Of a DNA stretch of 64,000 nt, positions 31,195 through 42,195 are shown in pieces. Source of the stretch: Xanthostigma xanthostigma (lineage: Eukaryota; Arthropoda; Insecta; Raphidioptera; Raphidiidae). Position numbers and translations under genes: made by a program. How positions within the stretch are numbered: position 1 is the stretch's first letter; each line of letters begins with the position of its first letter. The notes beneath the pieces were generated by a model, which saw only the letters and a program-made list of their open reading frames with translations, ran no database searches and was not told the origin of the DNA. The DNA lies in contig OY754473.1 in the NCBI GenBank assembly GCA_963575645.1, positions 5,952,001 through 6,016,000 on the forward strand. The letters run 5' to 3'.

Positions 31195-31559
31195 AAAAAA
31201 AGCGGTGGTTTTCAATCTTCATGAAAATGTGAGCTTTAAATTTAAAATTCGTTTTATAAATTAAAATTTCCAAATACGACTCTGCCCTGAACGTTCAATT
31301 GTATTTCATTCCAACCAATTGATATTTCTATCTTTGTTTATCATAGGTACAGGTATATATAACTTTCTCTTTTCTTATCACTAGATATATAAGACAAGAT
31401 AGCGATCGCTATAGTCACTAATATACTTACTATACCATATTTAATTTTTTTAAATTAATTTATAAAAATTAATTTTCCGCACTTAAAACGACCAATAACG
31501 CTGTTATATGTTATATAAAACAATAATTGTGAATTTCCAGTGGATATTTTGCATAGCAA
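31195..31559. other. No feature seen
   Basis: No supported gene or repeat. Confidence 0.4.
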
Positions 31560-31770
31560 GTTATCGTACTCTTACCAAATTTTTTTTACAAAACATTCTT
31601 AAAAAATTGATTGAATAATAGATCGTTATGAAATGTATAATATACAAAACAACGTTAACTAGTGCATATCTCTTCTGCGCATGCGCCGATTTTCTTTAAA
31701 ACTAATAGGGTTCTTCGTGTTTGCACGCCAAACATCGTATTAAAATTTGGTTTCGATCCGCTCGGCCGGC
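31560..31770 (-). repeat. W far-upstream fragment
   Basis: GAATAATAGATCGTTATGAA, CTTCTGCGCATGCGCCGATT and AATTTGGTTTCGATCCGCTC match the 19.15-19.33 kb arm, diverged. Confidence 0.7.
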
Positions 31771-32337
31771 ACGCAAAAACGCGAGGACACTCGAAAGCGG
31801 TATAAAGTGCAGGGCGAGCGAATGGGTGATTTAAAGGGAGTCTACTGTATTAAAAAAGTGAAGAGACATTAATTTTTTTCAGTCGACTTAAAATTATCAC
31901 ATTCTGTCACCGTATAATGAAATATTTCAAGCGAACATTGAAATCGTTTTAAATTTCTTTATGTTGGTATGATGAATGTTATTCGTAATAAGTATATTTT
32001 TCATTTCGGTCCATTAAGCTTCTGTTATGCGGTAGCCCTGCTTTTAAGACTGTCAGCACTGATTTCGTTCCATAATTCACTTGGCGAAGAGAGGGTTAAG
32101 TAAAGACCTCCCCCGGTGCGTTGTTGACTGATACTTTATAGTTTTTTTAAATTATTACCCTGAAATTGTATAGGTTATGTATTTTATATTTTAACGAGTG
32201 CAACAATTGTTAACGACGAGTGTCAGCGAGTTTTAACAGTAGCATAAGTCATATCATCACGCACGAGATGTAAACCTGAGTCACTGAGAACTGGGTAAGC
32301 GAGAAAACTCTCTAAGTGAGAGTAGTTGCCAGGTACC
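31771..32337. other. No feature seen
   Basis: No supported gene or repeat. Confidence 0.4.
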
Positions 32338-32345
32338 GTCTAAAA

Positions 32346-32857
32346 CAGAGGTCCCCGAACTTTTTTGTCTCGTAGAACACTTGCCATGTTTTTCGGTTTT
32401 TGGTAGACCCCCTGCTTATCTGATATTGATTTTTTTGCAAATTCATTAATTTCAAATGTATTTTTGACAACCGGTATAGTGCTATACTCACTTTGAACGA
32501 TTTATAAATTTATAACCATAGTGAAATGTTTAGTTTTATACATTTATTAATTAGATTCAAATTAAAACGAATCAAATTAAAATTTACTTTCGGTTACATA
32601 AAATAACTAAACAAAAAATAAATGCTTTTAGTGTGAGGGATGAACCTAATGCTTTAATAATAAATTTTCAACATTTGGCATCAATTTAGTTATAGATTTA
32701 ATCTTAAATCTCCTCGGTTAACGATGTCCAGTTTGTTTCTTTTTTTGTTAGGAGATTCACTATCGTTGACCCCCATTTTCATTTCGTGGTCCCCCAATTT
32801 TTTTCCTGCTGAAATAGACCCCTAGCAAGTTGTCGTAGACCACTTTGGAAATCACTA
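32346..32857 (+). mobile_element. hAT MITE, 512 bp
   Basis: Ends CAGAGGTCCCCGAAC and mirror of TAGTGATTTCCAAAG, with the perfect 8-bp duplication GTCTAAAA at 32338-32345 and 32858-32865. The near-terminal regions also mirror (CGTAGAACACTTGCC / AAGTTGTCGTAGACC). No transposase. Confidence 0.8.
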
Positions 32858-32865
32858 GTCTAAAA

Positions 32866-33415
32866 CCTCTATATAGGTGATTTAAAAAATCAAAACCCGG
32901 GAAACTGCAATGAGTCTTAATATTGGCGTGTAAACAACGGTGTCCCAACAATCTGGGCTTAAGAAGTCTTACTTACAAGTGATTGGGTCTTAGTGGATGC
33001 AACAAAAAACGCTTAGAAGGTAAATCAACTCTTATTAATTGCAATTTGCAATATATATAGTTACATTTCGACATCCTAAATAATAATGATCTGATAGGTC
33101 GAGAGGGTTCAACAATACAATCGTGGCTATTGTTGTGCAGCCATTGCAGACATCCACTCCAACAAAACCGATCAACATTATGTGACTAATCAATGCTTGG
33201 TAATCACTAATCGGTCATATTATTTAACATTTAAAAATAATCATAATATTGTGCATATCTATATGTTTTGCTAAATTGCATTGTAATGAGTAATTTCAGT
33301 GAAAGATTGCCATGTTTGGTATGATTTTATTCAAACATCGAAAGTGTCTCTTTTATTGGCGGATTCACACAAATCGCAACAAGTTTTTGCAAAAAAAATG
33401 TTTTAATCATCTTAA
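32866..33415. other. No feature seen
   Basis: No supported gene or repeat. Confidence 0.4.
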
Positions 33416-34165
33416 TCAATACTAATATTATGCCGGCACTTCACATGGCTATTTGTATTTGTGTATTTGGCATATTTGGCAAACAATTACCAAGTGTGGA
33501 CAGTCTATTTGACAAAGTGTTGGCATTATTTGCCTATTTGACAAATAAGGCCAATACCAAATACGCGTTACCGTGCGCTTGTCGGTTTTTCGAGGCACAG
33601 CAAAGGAGTCAAATAGGCAAATACGCAAATAAACCGTCCACACAATAGCCATATTCAGAAACGCACGCGCCGTGAACCTGTACGGACATGCAGTATTTTT
33701 GTGTCTGTGCTGTGAGCGAGAACTGGAACAATTACTATTGAAAATGAATTGGGACAATGAAACAGTGCTAAAATTCTTGGAATTTTGAACCTTGCGTTCT
33801 GCTGCCAAATGTTTGTGTGTTTGCTATTTGACTGCCATGTGTGGATGGTCGTATTTGCCTCTATTTGCACGTTTGTCTTGAACGTCATATATTTTGCCAA
33901 ATACAACAAACACCAAATAGCGAACACAAATAGCCATGTGAAGTGTCACCCTTATAAAGAGGTAAAGTTTGTAAGGTTGAGTGTAGGAGGTAATCTCCAG
34001 AACTACTCATCCGATTTCGAAAATTTGTTTCACCAATATTTAGAATGGACCTTCAGGATGGACATAGGCTATATATTAATCGCATTAAAATAAAAGCGCT
34101 TTTCGTGGAGATCAATTTTGCAACGTAAGTCGACAAAAAAACGGTAGCAATCTACCTTCATACAA
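33416..34165 (+). mobile_element. Heli-2 copy interrupted by a Harbinger MITE
   Basis: Starts TCAATACTAATATTA (33416-33430), is interrupted, and resumes TATAAAGAGGTAAAGTTTGT at 33953 through GCGCTTTTCGTGGAGATC and GTCGAC to ~34165, where the 3' end is replaced by another repeat. No CTAG terminus. Confidence 0.75.
33431..33951 (+). mobile_element. PIF/Harbinger deletion derivative
   Basis: TIRs share CACTTCACATGGCTATTTGT (right end mirrored, GGGTGACACTTC outermost). The 3-bp target duplication TTA lies at 33428-33430 and 33952-33954, as in PIF/Harbinger. A start codon at 33744 opens MNWDNETVLKFLEF and stops. It looks like the first codons of the MADF/Myb-like accessory protein of such elements, kept when the rest was deleted. 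Confidence 0.7.
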
Positions 34166-34197
34166 TATTACAACCCCCACTTCATCCCCATAGAGCA

Positions 34198-34510
34198 TAG
34201 GGGTCGGCAACCTGCGGCTCGCGATCCACATGCGGCTCTTTTGATGTAAAGTTTCGGCTCTCCAGTTCCATACGCAAAATATAATTTTATTATATAAACT
34301 CTTAAAAATCGTCCAATCGATCCATGATTGAGCACCGTGTCTATCTCTCGGCCATTTCCACTCGCGTCTCACCCGCACCACACCCGTCGCGACGTGTCGT
34401 CCTCGAATATATAATACTAAAACGAAAATGTTTAGTGTCTCTTTAAAAACTGGGAAACTTTGTAAATTGTAACTTTTGGCTCTTCCGTCTCAAAAGGTTG
34501 CCGACCCCTG
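34198..34510 (-). mobile_element. hAT-like MITE (CAGGGGTCGGCAACC family), copy 2
   Basis: Left TAGGGGTCGGCAACCTGCGG, right AGGTTGCCGACCCCTG. The interior is the reverse complement of 9872-10146 (CGTCGCGACGTGTCGTCC, ATCGATCCATGATTGAG). It sits in a Helitron-like minus-strand remnant extending to ~34650. The TSD is ambiguous. Confidence 0.7.
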
Positions 34511-35943
34511 CCTGCATAGAGGTTGATTGCCTATGTCCTTCCGTAAGCTTTAAACTCTCTCCATATTAAATTTCATCGCAATCGGTCCAGCGGTTTGGCC
34601 GTGAAAGCGTAACAGATAAACAGAGTTACTTTTGCATTTATAATATTTGAATATAATATGAATCGGCCTTTATTGTTCATTCGATGAATGCGTTGATTTG
34701 AACTCCTTTTGTTAATAGTTTTACATAATTGCAACCTTTAGACGTCCGTTATTTTGAATAATACGACTATTTCTGGCGCCACTCTGTTAATCATTATTAT
34801 TTATTTTTAGCGAAAGTTTCGTTCGGTGGATGCCTTATATGTTTATAGACATTCGACGTGATCATTTTTATAATTACGAGAGAGGAAATTTGTCATATAT
34901 TACTAATTTAATTAATAGGGTAAATTGGGGACACTTCTGCGCTGGGGCAATTATTTTTATCATTAATATGAAATACAGTTTAAAACTCTATAACTCAAGA
35001 GGCACGTTATTGAGAGTTGTCGTTAAGCGGAGAGAAGAAATTAACCATTAATATTTTTGAAGTAAAACTTCTTAACGCACGCTTGACTTGGGGAGTAAGC
35101 TGGTGAATGCATGACGAGAGATTTACGGAAAGTGTGATCGCGCGTGGCGAACGGAAGTTGAGAGGGAGATATAAGTTAGTGAAGATAGAAAGATGATGAC
35201 AAATACTTCACTGGCTAGTGGCGCTATCAAGTTACCGAAAATATAAGCAGTACTAACAATAGAGTGCCACATACTTTACTTGCCAGTGGCGCTATCGGGT
35301 GACAGAAAAAAGTTTTGTAAATCTACTTAACTTGCAGAGCTAAATAATATTTCATAAAGATTTACGCTTAAAATCCAACGAGAGATAGGTAATTGTAATG
35401 TAAGTATTACTTTTGTTTTCGTTATCTTTATGTTTATATTTCTTTCTTCTTACATTAGACTGTTCATTTCGTTCTTGAACAATTTTATAAATTAATATTT
35501 TGTTCAATACATTAAATATTCTACGTTTAAAGTGAATAAAATTGTAAGTTCATTTTAAAGTTCATATTTTGTGAATTTTTGGGTGAATAATAACAAACTA
35601 TGGCAGGAAGAAGTTTTACTTCAGTTGTACCTATGGTCTAAAGCACACTCGTTTTTTTACTATAATATGTATTTACCTAATCATAATATACATTTACAAC
35701 TGACCAACAAACATTCATACTATCACAAATTACAGCTGAGCTAAGCATATGAGAGATAATCCCAACAAAGAAAAGAACGAATTTTTAGAATCTGTGGTAC
35801 GCACGATGCCTACAACAAAGCAACAAAATAACAAACAAGTACTGTTTCTTGCTTAATGATGACGTATCTTGTCGTTATTTAGAGTGGGTGTGTCGTAGCA
35901 ACAAGGTAAACCGACTAGAGTTAAGTAATTTCGATGTTTTAAG
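34511..35943. other. Mostly unassigned
   Basis: 34515-34652 is the 5' part of a minus-strand Helitron-like repeat (AACCGCTGGACCGATTGCGA). 35206-35310 is a small tandem repeat, ~66-bp period (GTGGCGCTATC twice). No gene supported in the rest. Confidence 0.4.
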
Positions 35944-35957
35944 GAGTTTGTCGTTAA

Positions 35958-36807
35958 TAAATAAAATTATCGACCAATTTTTCAGACAATATATTAACAA
36001 AAAATATCAATAATACATTAACGTTTCGATCCGGATTTGGATCTTCTTCAGAACGGATCTAAAAATATAAAAAAAAATTGGTTGTCTGTAAAGTCGGTTT
36101 ACGGACGATAGTTTTACGTGATAACGTATTCCGTAATACATAACCTAAATTCTACATATAATAATTATAATAATTCGAATCTATGATATTGCATCTTTCG
36201 CTTCAAATTTAGGTTAATTTTATGTATTAAAATACTCACCACCTATAATAATAATTGTTTTTTTTAACTTTCTTTCTTTCGTATTTATTTTAAGTCTCAA
36301 AGATTAATTGTCATAATATTTTGAAAACAATTGTTTCATTGTTTATATAAAATTCCAAAACCTACTTACAATATTTAAGTATTTTCATACGTCAAAAAAT
36401 TGATTTTTATAATGATAAAATTTGTATGAAAACGATTTTTTCGAGAGATGAGACCTAGCTAAAACGATTTTTTGCCCCCCAAAATCCCTTTTCAGTAAAT
36501 TTCATCCAAATCGTTAGGGCCGTTTTCGAGAAAAGCACGCACAGGGTCAGGCGGAACGTTAGGAACGCTAGGAACGTTACACTTTTTCGTGCATGCAGCC
36601 GGTGTTTCATCAATTTATAAGATTGGTGATTCATCAATTTATAAGACGTTATCACGTCAAAAATAATTAATAATTAGTTTCTATTTATTTTTAATTCGGA
36701 TCGAAACGTTAATGTATTATTGATATTTTTTGTTAATATATTGTCTGAAAAATTGGTCGATAATTTTATTTATTGAAGAGTTCTAATCAGACGTTAATCA
36801 AAGATTT
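35958..36807 (+). mobile_element. PLE-fb1 copy 2, 850 bp, 14-bp TSD
   Basis: The perfect 14-bp repeat GAGTTTGTCGTTAA lies at 35944-35957 and 36808-36821. Arms begin TAAATAAAATTATCGACC and mirror each other; only the right end has the extra tail (AGTTCTAATCAGACGTTAAT, CAAAGATTT). The longest of the family. Its ~550-bp middle shows no coding. Confidence 0.8.
36011..36051 (-). ncRNA. Hammerhead-like motif in PLE-fb1 copy 2
   Basis: Minus strand: CTGAAGA, extra A, perfect 5-bp stem GATCC/GGATC with AAATCC loop, GAAAC, then GTTAAT and GTA. AC/GT could form a minimal helix III, with GTA as a cleavage triplet. Identical core to 62156-62193. Helix I pairing is not apparent. Confidence 0.5.
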
Positions 36808-36821
36808 GAGTTTGTCGTTAA

Positions 36822-37217
36822 ATGAAGTTTACACTGTATATGATAATATCCAACAATATTTATTTAAAAATGGTCCAGTGACCGTACCGAATGTTTTGTT
36901 TTGTTTATTTTGCGATCGTTTGCGATTTAATGTTCAAAATGAGAGAGAAACTGTATATACCTACAATGGCGGGCAATATTTATTAATATTTATTGTATAT
37001 AGGCAGTGCCTTTGTTGGGCGGACTATATAACCACACTTACCTGTTTATATTGTAGCAACAATGTAAATAATAGCAACAATTTATTAATGTTATTATTAA
37101 TTACGCTTGATTGTGCAGTGCGTGATTGATGACCTATTGAGGCAGTATTGTAGTCCGCTTGCACCGTTAAACGTGCGAATCGTTTAAAATAAGGCTCGTA
37201 ATACATATGTTAAATAG
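36822..37217. other. No feature seen
   Basis: A 118-codon frame (36773-37129) runs through here, partly in the PLE tail. No motif supports it as a gene. Confidence 0.4.
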
Positions 37218-37920
37218 TTCGTACTAGTGCCGTCAAAATGGTCTCCAAACGTCGCTGCACAAGAGGCTGGATTTTTCGCCTGATTCCTTGCTATAGTTTT
37301 CTAGCGCCGGTTTCCTCAATTGCTTTTGATGTGCTCGCTTCACACGCGACGTCTTTTCAAGCTTGTTTTGTGGCTGAATCTGGCGCGCAGTGACAGTTCG
37401 AATAATAAATACAGAGTGAAACGTGTCCGTTGTCTGACTAGAAACAGAATGACGCCAATAGCTCGTACTGGTGCCGTCAAAATGGTCTCCAAACGCCGCT
37501 GCACACGAGGCTGGATTTTCCCTCCAGATTCCTTGCTAGTTTTCTAGCGCCGGTTTCCTCAATTGCTTTTGATGTGCTCGCTTAACACGCGACTTCTTTT
37601 CAAGCTTGTTTTGTGGATGAATCTGGCGCGCAGTGACAGTTCGAATAATAAATACAGAGCGAAACGTGTCCGTTGTCTGACTCCGAGCAGAATGACGCCA
37701 CGTCGGTTTCTGGGCGTGGCAAGATACTGTTTCCCGATTGGTTCTTGCTCAGAGCAAGCGCGTGACCTGGCAAGAAAAATAGCCGCTGTTCTTATTTTGA
37801 AATCCATCTTGTGAACTGGCAGGCTAGCCCGCAGTGACGTCATTTCCAGCTTCGTGCCCAGCCTGCCGATCAGCGGAAGTCCAAGCAGTGTTTCTAGCCA
37901 CGTGTGCTGCGGCCTTTAGC
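37218..37920 (+). mobile_element. TIR element with internal tandem duplication
   Basis: Same family as 27828-28224. The first ~244 bp (ATGGTCTCCAAACG to ACAGAATGACGCC) are present twice in tandem, then the rest follows once, ending CACGTGTGCTGCGGCCTTTA. The duplication is recent (few differences). Confidence 0.75.
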
Positions 37921-39038
37921 TACCGGTGGCAGCTCAACTGCTTGAGATGCAATAGCCTTAGTTGCTGAGCGTGCTTTTATTAAAATAAAAAATTCGTGTG
38001 GCACTCGGGGACTGCCGCAGTAAAGCTATTGCATATTCTTTTTAGGTCTTTAAGTTTTTCTTCTCTATAAAACGAAAATAGCTAGGTATAAATAATAAGG
38101 TATAAATAGTGTAATTACACAACAAAACAATTATTCATTCAAAAAATTTGAACAAAAAGAACGATATTAAGAGTTTGATCATAGAATTTCGCGCGATGTA
38201 CATTTATATAGATATAATATCATGTACCTATACTTTCTCTGCACATAACCTAAATAATTTAGGTTATTTTTATAGCAGTGTTATATATAAATTAAAAAAA
38301 AATCAAAAAAAAAATACTTCATTTGTGATAATAATAAAATGTATGTATATAGAGTACCTACTCACTCATTTTCTTTCACTATTTTTTTTATCACTTTCTT
38401 CATTAATAAATGCACTTGGTTTACGAGTATTCATATTTAAAACACTTTATACAGAAAAACACCGTGCCGAAGTCTGCCGAACTGAAACGACGTTAGACGA
38501 TGCACGGCTTTCAACGCCGCACCGCTGTGCCGGTCGGAGTGGGGGGTGTTAGGTTTTTTCGTTACGGAATTTTTGATTTGGTCGCCGCGCTCAAAGCCCG
38601 CGATAGAAGCTATGCAATAGCTTAAAAAGATGCAGTGTCCAATAGTGCTTTAGGAACTAGTTTTTCGGACAGAGCTTTGTGTAATACGTTACTGAAAATA
38701 GTGGAAAATGTTCACCTGAATAAATTTTTTTTTTACCAAAAAAAAACAAACAAATTTGGATCGTTCCTAGTATAAACGCACATGCAGTGCGCGCAATGCA
38801 TATTGCATTTTATTATTATTATTTTACTATGCGTAGGTTTTAATCAACTGAACTATTTATGTTCCCACGGCACGTATTTCTAATTTGGCTTCGATTATAT
38901 TTTTCAAAAAAAAAAAAACACTTTCATTGATATTCTTATAGAATGTTATATGTTGTGAAAACATTATCCACCTCAGAAGTTCTTTTGCATAGAAGACTAT
39001 TGTGATTTCAATGAGCACATAAATGACTTAGTAGCTAA
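37921..39038. other. No gene seen
   Basis: The 134-codon frame 38148-38552 is AT-driven with no motif. No repeat shared with the rest of the window was noticed. Confidence 0.4.
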
Positions 39039-39237
39039 TCTATACTGATATTATAAAGAGGTAAAGTTTGTAAGTTTGGATGTAGGAAGTAATCTCCGAA
39101 ACTACTCATCCGATTTCAAAAATTTTTTCATCAATATTTAGAATGAACCTTCAGGATGGACATAAGCTATAGGCACATTATCGCGTTAAAATCAAAAGCG
39201 CTTTTCGTGGAGAGCAATAAGGAACGTTTTATTATTA
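39039..39237 (+). mobile_element. Heli-2 5' part, cut by a mariner-type insertion
   Basis: TCTATACTGATATTATAAAG start, GAGGTAAAGTTTGTAAG and GCGCTTTTCGTGGAGAGC; breaks at 39220-39238 near the foldback element. The missing 3' end is not found beyond 40098. Confidence 0.75.
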
Positions 39238-39239
39238 TA

Positions 39240-40096
39240 CAGGGTGAGTCAGACCACCCGTATCAGTCGTTTTTTTCGAAAACGGTTAGTCGTAGAGAGT
39301 TGTGTCAAAAATCTGTATTATAAAAGCCCTAATGAAGAATCGAATGGTGATATTTTTTCCCCCCGGAAAGGTCGGCTTCCCTGTTAGTTAGCTCCGGAAT
39401 ATTAAATGGCACGATAGGTCGAAAGTAGTATTGTTGAAAAGATCTTTAAAAAATAAGCAAGTTTTGTAGGACATTTTTTTTTGTTACTGCCACCCCTATT
39501 AAGTATAATTCGTTTGAAATTATTAAATTAACATATAAAAATAACAAACTTAATTTTAGAAGCGGGCATTTAAAATCTAGTTAGCTAATTAAACAATGTC
39601 ACAAATGTTCAAACTGTCTTCAATTTACTTCTAAACACTGCAGAGCTCTTCTAGATATGTTATGAGTACCTGGAAGTATTTTCCGACAAAAAAAAAAAAA
39701 ACAATTGCAATTATTGAAAACTTATTGTGACATTGTTTAATTAGGTAACTAGATTTTAAATGCCGACTTTTTTGTTATTCTGACATGTTAATTTAATAAT
39801 TTCAAACGAATATTACTTAACAGGGGTGGCAGTAACAAAAAAAAATGTCCTACAAAACTTGCTTATTTTTTAAAGATATTTTCAACAATACCACTTTCGA
39901 CCTATCGTGCCATTTAACATTCCGGAGTTCTGACAATTCCGGAGCAAACTAACAGGGAAGCCGACCTTTCCGGGGGGAAAAAATATCATCATTCGATTCT
40001 CCATTAGGGCTTTTATAATACAGATTTTTGAGACAACTCTCTACGACTAACCGTTTTCGAAAAAAACGACTGATACGGGTGGTCTGACTCACCCTG
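39240..40096. mobile_element. Large foldback, ~365-bp arms, TA target
   Basis: Arms CAGGGTGAGTCAGACCACCC and mirror extend ~365 bp each side (AACCGTTTTCGAAAAAA, GGAAAGGTCGGCTTCCCTGT, GACCTATCGTGCCATTTAA) with TA at 39238-39239 and 40097-40098. The spacer is only ~130 bp. No transposase. Arms differ at several positions, so it is not a recent duplication. Confidence 0.85.
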
Positions 40097-40097
40097 T

Positions 40098-40681
40098 ATA
40101 CGACCCCGTAATTGTTTTTTAAAGAACTCCCCCCCAACACTCTTCCCTTTTCACTTGGCACATCGAATTATCGTAGTCTAACCCTTAATTTCAAACGTTT
40201 GTTAACAACTGAATTATCGCAGTAGGAGTAGATATTTTAACGTGTTGGTGTTTGGAATAATGTTTCTTTTTTGCAGAAACGAACTTTACAATAAAACATG
40301 TCTCACAGCAACATAATAATTGATGATTCGAGTTCATCAACTGAGAAAAAAAAAATGAATGAATGCTTTGTAATTGACAGCCCTGGGCGTAGATATACAT
40401 AAAAGCGAACCAAATCGCTTAATTTAATTTGCTTATATTGTTTCCTGTGCCAAATTATATAAAAAGAAAAAATTTACTGTCATTTGCAACCGACGCTTTC
40501 ATAATATATTGTATTATTTTTATAACATTACTTCATTTCTATATCTTTAACAACAAAACAAAACCCCTTAGGTTTGATAATTTTTTCGATATCTTTAAAA
40601 ATACTTTTTTTTTGTACACCCCTCTTTAAAATTGACACGGTAGAAATTACATTACAAAAAATCGTTCCACTTAAAATATGT
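40098..40681. other. Mostly unassigned
   Basis: 40100-40180 shows a reverse match to the 30.56/43.6-kb family (CTTCCCTTTTCAC, CACATCGAATTATCG). The rest has no supported feature. Confidence 0.4.
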
Positions 40682-40832
40682 TGCATTTTATGTGGAACGA
40701 TTTGATGTAAGGCATTAACGTTTTCCATGGCTACCAAACTCGAAATTCACTGTATATACACGAGTTTTCTTGATACGGTAGCTACGGAAATCATCAATGC
40801 ATTACATCAAATCGTTCCATATAAAATGCAAC
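40682..40832. repeat. Inverted repeat, 36-bp arms
   Basis: 40682-40717 (TGCATTTTATGTGGAACGAT) and 40796-40832 (ATCGTTCCATATAAAATGCA) mirror each other across ~80 bp. CATGGCTACCA / GGTAGCTACGG words also pair nearby. Origin unknown. Confidence 0.65.
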
Positions 40833-40956
40833 ACAGGTCGGGCGCCCAAGGGAGGTTCCTATTCGTTTATTTTTTCATAGCTACCATATCAACAAAACTA
40901 ATGTACCTTAAATCAAATTCACCGTACAAATATAAATCAAAATGTAATGAAATATT

Positions 40957-41715
40957 AGACCGAGCGGAGTGGCGTAGTAGTGAGAGCACTAGACTCGCAT
41001 TCAGGAGCTGCCGGGTTCGAATCCCGGCGGGGGTAGATGTGGTCGGGACTTTTTCCTGCTGCCTCTCGCCGAGAATCGGTAATTCCTGTACCTACCGGCC
41101 ATCTTGTTGAGGTTTTCCGTGGTTTCCCTCAATAATTTCAGATAAATATCGAGATGGTTCCGTATTCAAGGTCATGGCCTATTACCTGTCAAACTCCTGT
41201 ACTCAAAATTTGCCTACCGTATCCTAATTTTCTAAAAATTCCTTCATTCGCCCATTGCTATTAATTAAAAAAAAATTGTAGAAAATAACGGGAAGTGTGA
41301 TAGAAAATAATAATAATAATGTGTTTAACGTCCGTTTCTCGACTTTATGTCATAACAGACGCCACTCGCACCATTACTATTTTTTTTCTACCACACTTCC
41401 CGTTATTTTCTACAATTTTTAAACTTCAACTTAATTAATAGCAATGGGCGAATGAAGGAAATTTTCGGAAATTAGGATAAGGTAGACAAATTTTGAGCAT
41501 AGGAGTTTGACAGGTAATCAGCCATGACTTTGTATAAGGAATCATCTCGATAATTATCTTGAACTGTTCAGGAAAACCTCAACAAGATGGCCGGTACAGG
41601 AATTACCGTTTCTCGGCGAGAGGCAGTGGGATAGATAGAAAATAGTCATGGTGCGAATGGCGTCTGTTATGACATAAAGTCGAGAAACGGACGTTAAACG
41701 CATTATTATTATTAG
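40957..41715 (+). mobile_element. SINE-1 copy, host of a second SINE-1
   Basis: Perfect 11-bp TSD AATGAAATATT (40946-40956 and 41716-41726). Head with TGGCGTAGTAGTGAGAG and B-box GGTTCGAATCC (41014-41024), full body, then the insertion 41310-41633, then the last 80 bp and (ATT)n tail (41634-41715). Without the insertion ~435 bp. Confidence 0.88.
41310..41633 (-). mobile_element. 5'-truncated SINE-1 inside a SINE-1
   Basis: Reverse-oriented SINE-1 lacking its tRNA head, starting at (AAT)n and ending GGCGAGAGGCAGTGGG. TSD of 11 bp GATAGAAAATA at 41299-41309 and 41634-41644. Truncation at the 5' end with an intact 3' tail is what LINE-driven retroposition produces. Confidence 0.85.
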
Positions 41716-41726
41716 AATGAAATATT

Positions 41727-42195
41727 GGCATCTACTATCTAGTAGGTATATATAATAGAAAATCATTGACTTCAACTGTCTTGTACATAACCTATTAAAA
41801 GATAATGTTTCTTTTTGTTTTCGAGTGTGCGCAGAAAGCACCGTTTGTATAGCTGTAACAATGACGAGGTTAGAATTTGACTGTGATTAATTTTGTGTTT
41901 AAGTTTTTTTCATGCATTCTTCTGCCAAACAGTATTAGTAAGATTATTATTTTTATTTATCTGTCTAAGCAATGTCCATTGAAGTCAGCAGATGAGAGAT
42001 TTCTTGCCGGGGTCAAAGCGGGTTCATCGCGAGACTTAAAACTCCTTTAATGTGCTACTGCGAATGGGTGGGTCCGTTCAATAACGTTTAACGTTTGATT
42101 TGGCTCCGTAACTGTTTGTTGTACGCCTCTATCTATTAATCATTGATTTATAGTTTTTAACTGGATGCTGTAATCTTCTACGGGCCTACGGTTAT
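41727..42195. other. No feature seen
   Basis: No supported gene or repeat. Confidence 0.4.

Noticed and set aside
36773..37129. 118-codon frame as a host gene
   Set aside because: Its start lies in the PLE-fb1 tail, no splice or motif evidence supports it, and the second half is low-complexity (Asn-rich).
38148..38552. 134-codon frame as a gene
   Set aside because: Composition follows AT-rich DNA (Ile, Lys, Tyr, Phe runs), with no recognisable domain or signal for expression.
41014..41024. tRNA gene suggested by A- and B-box sequences (also 12.6, 51.6, 57.5, 60.0 kb)
   Set aside because: Acceptor and anticodon stems do not form, and a common 350-bp body and (ATT)n tail follow. These are SINE heads.
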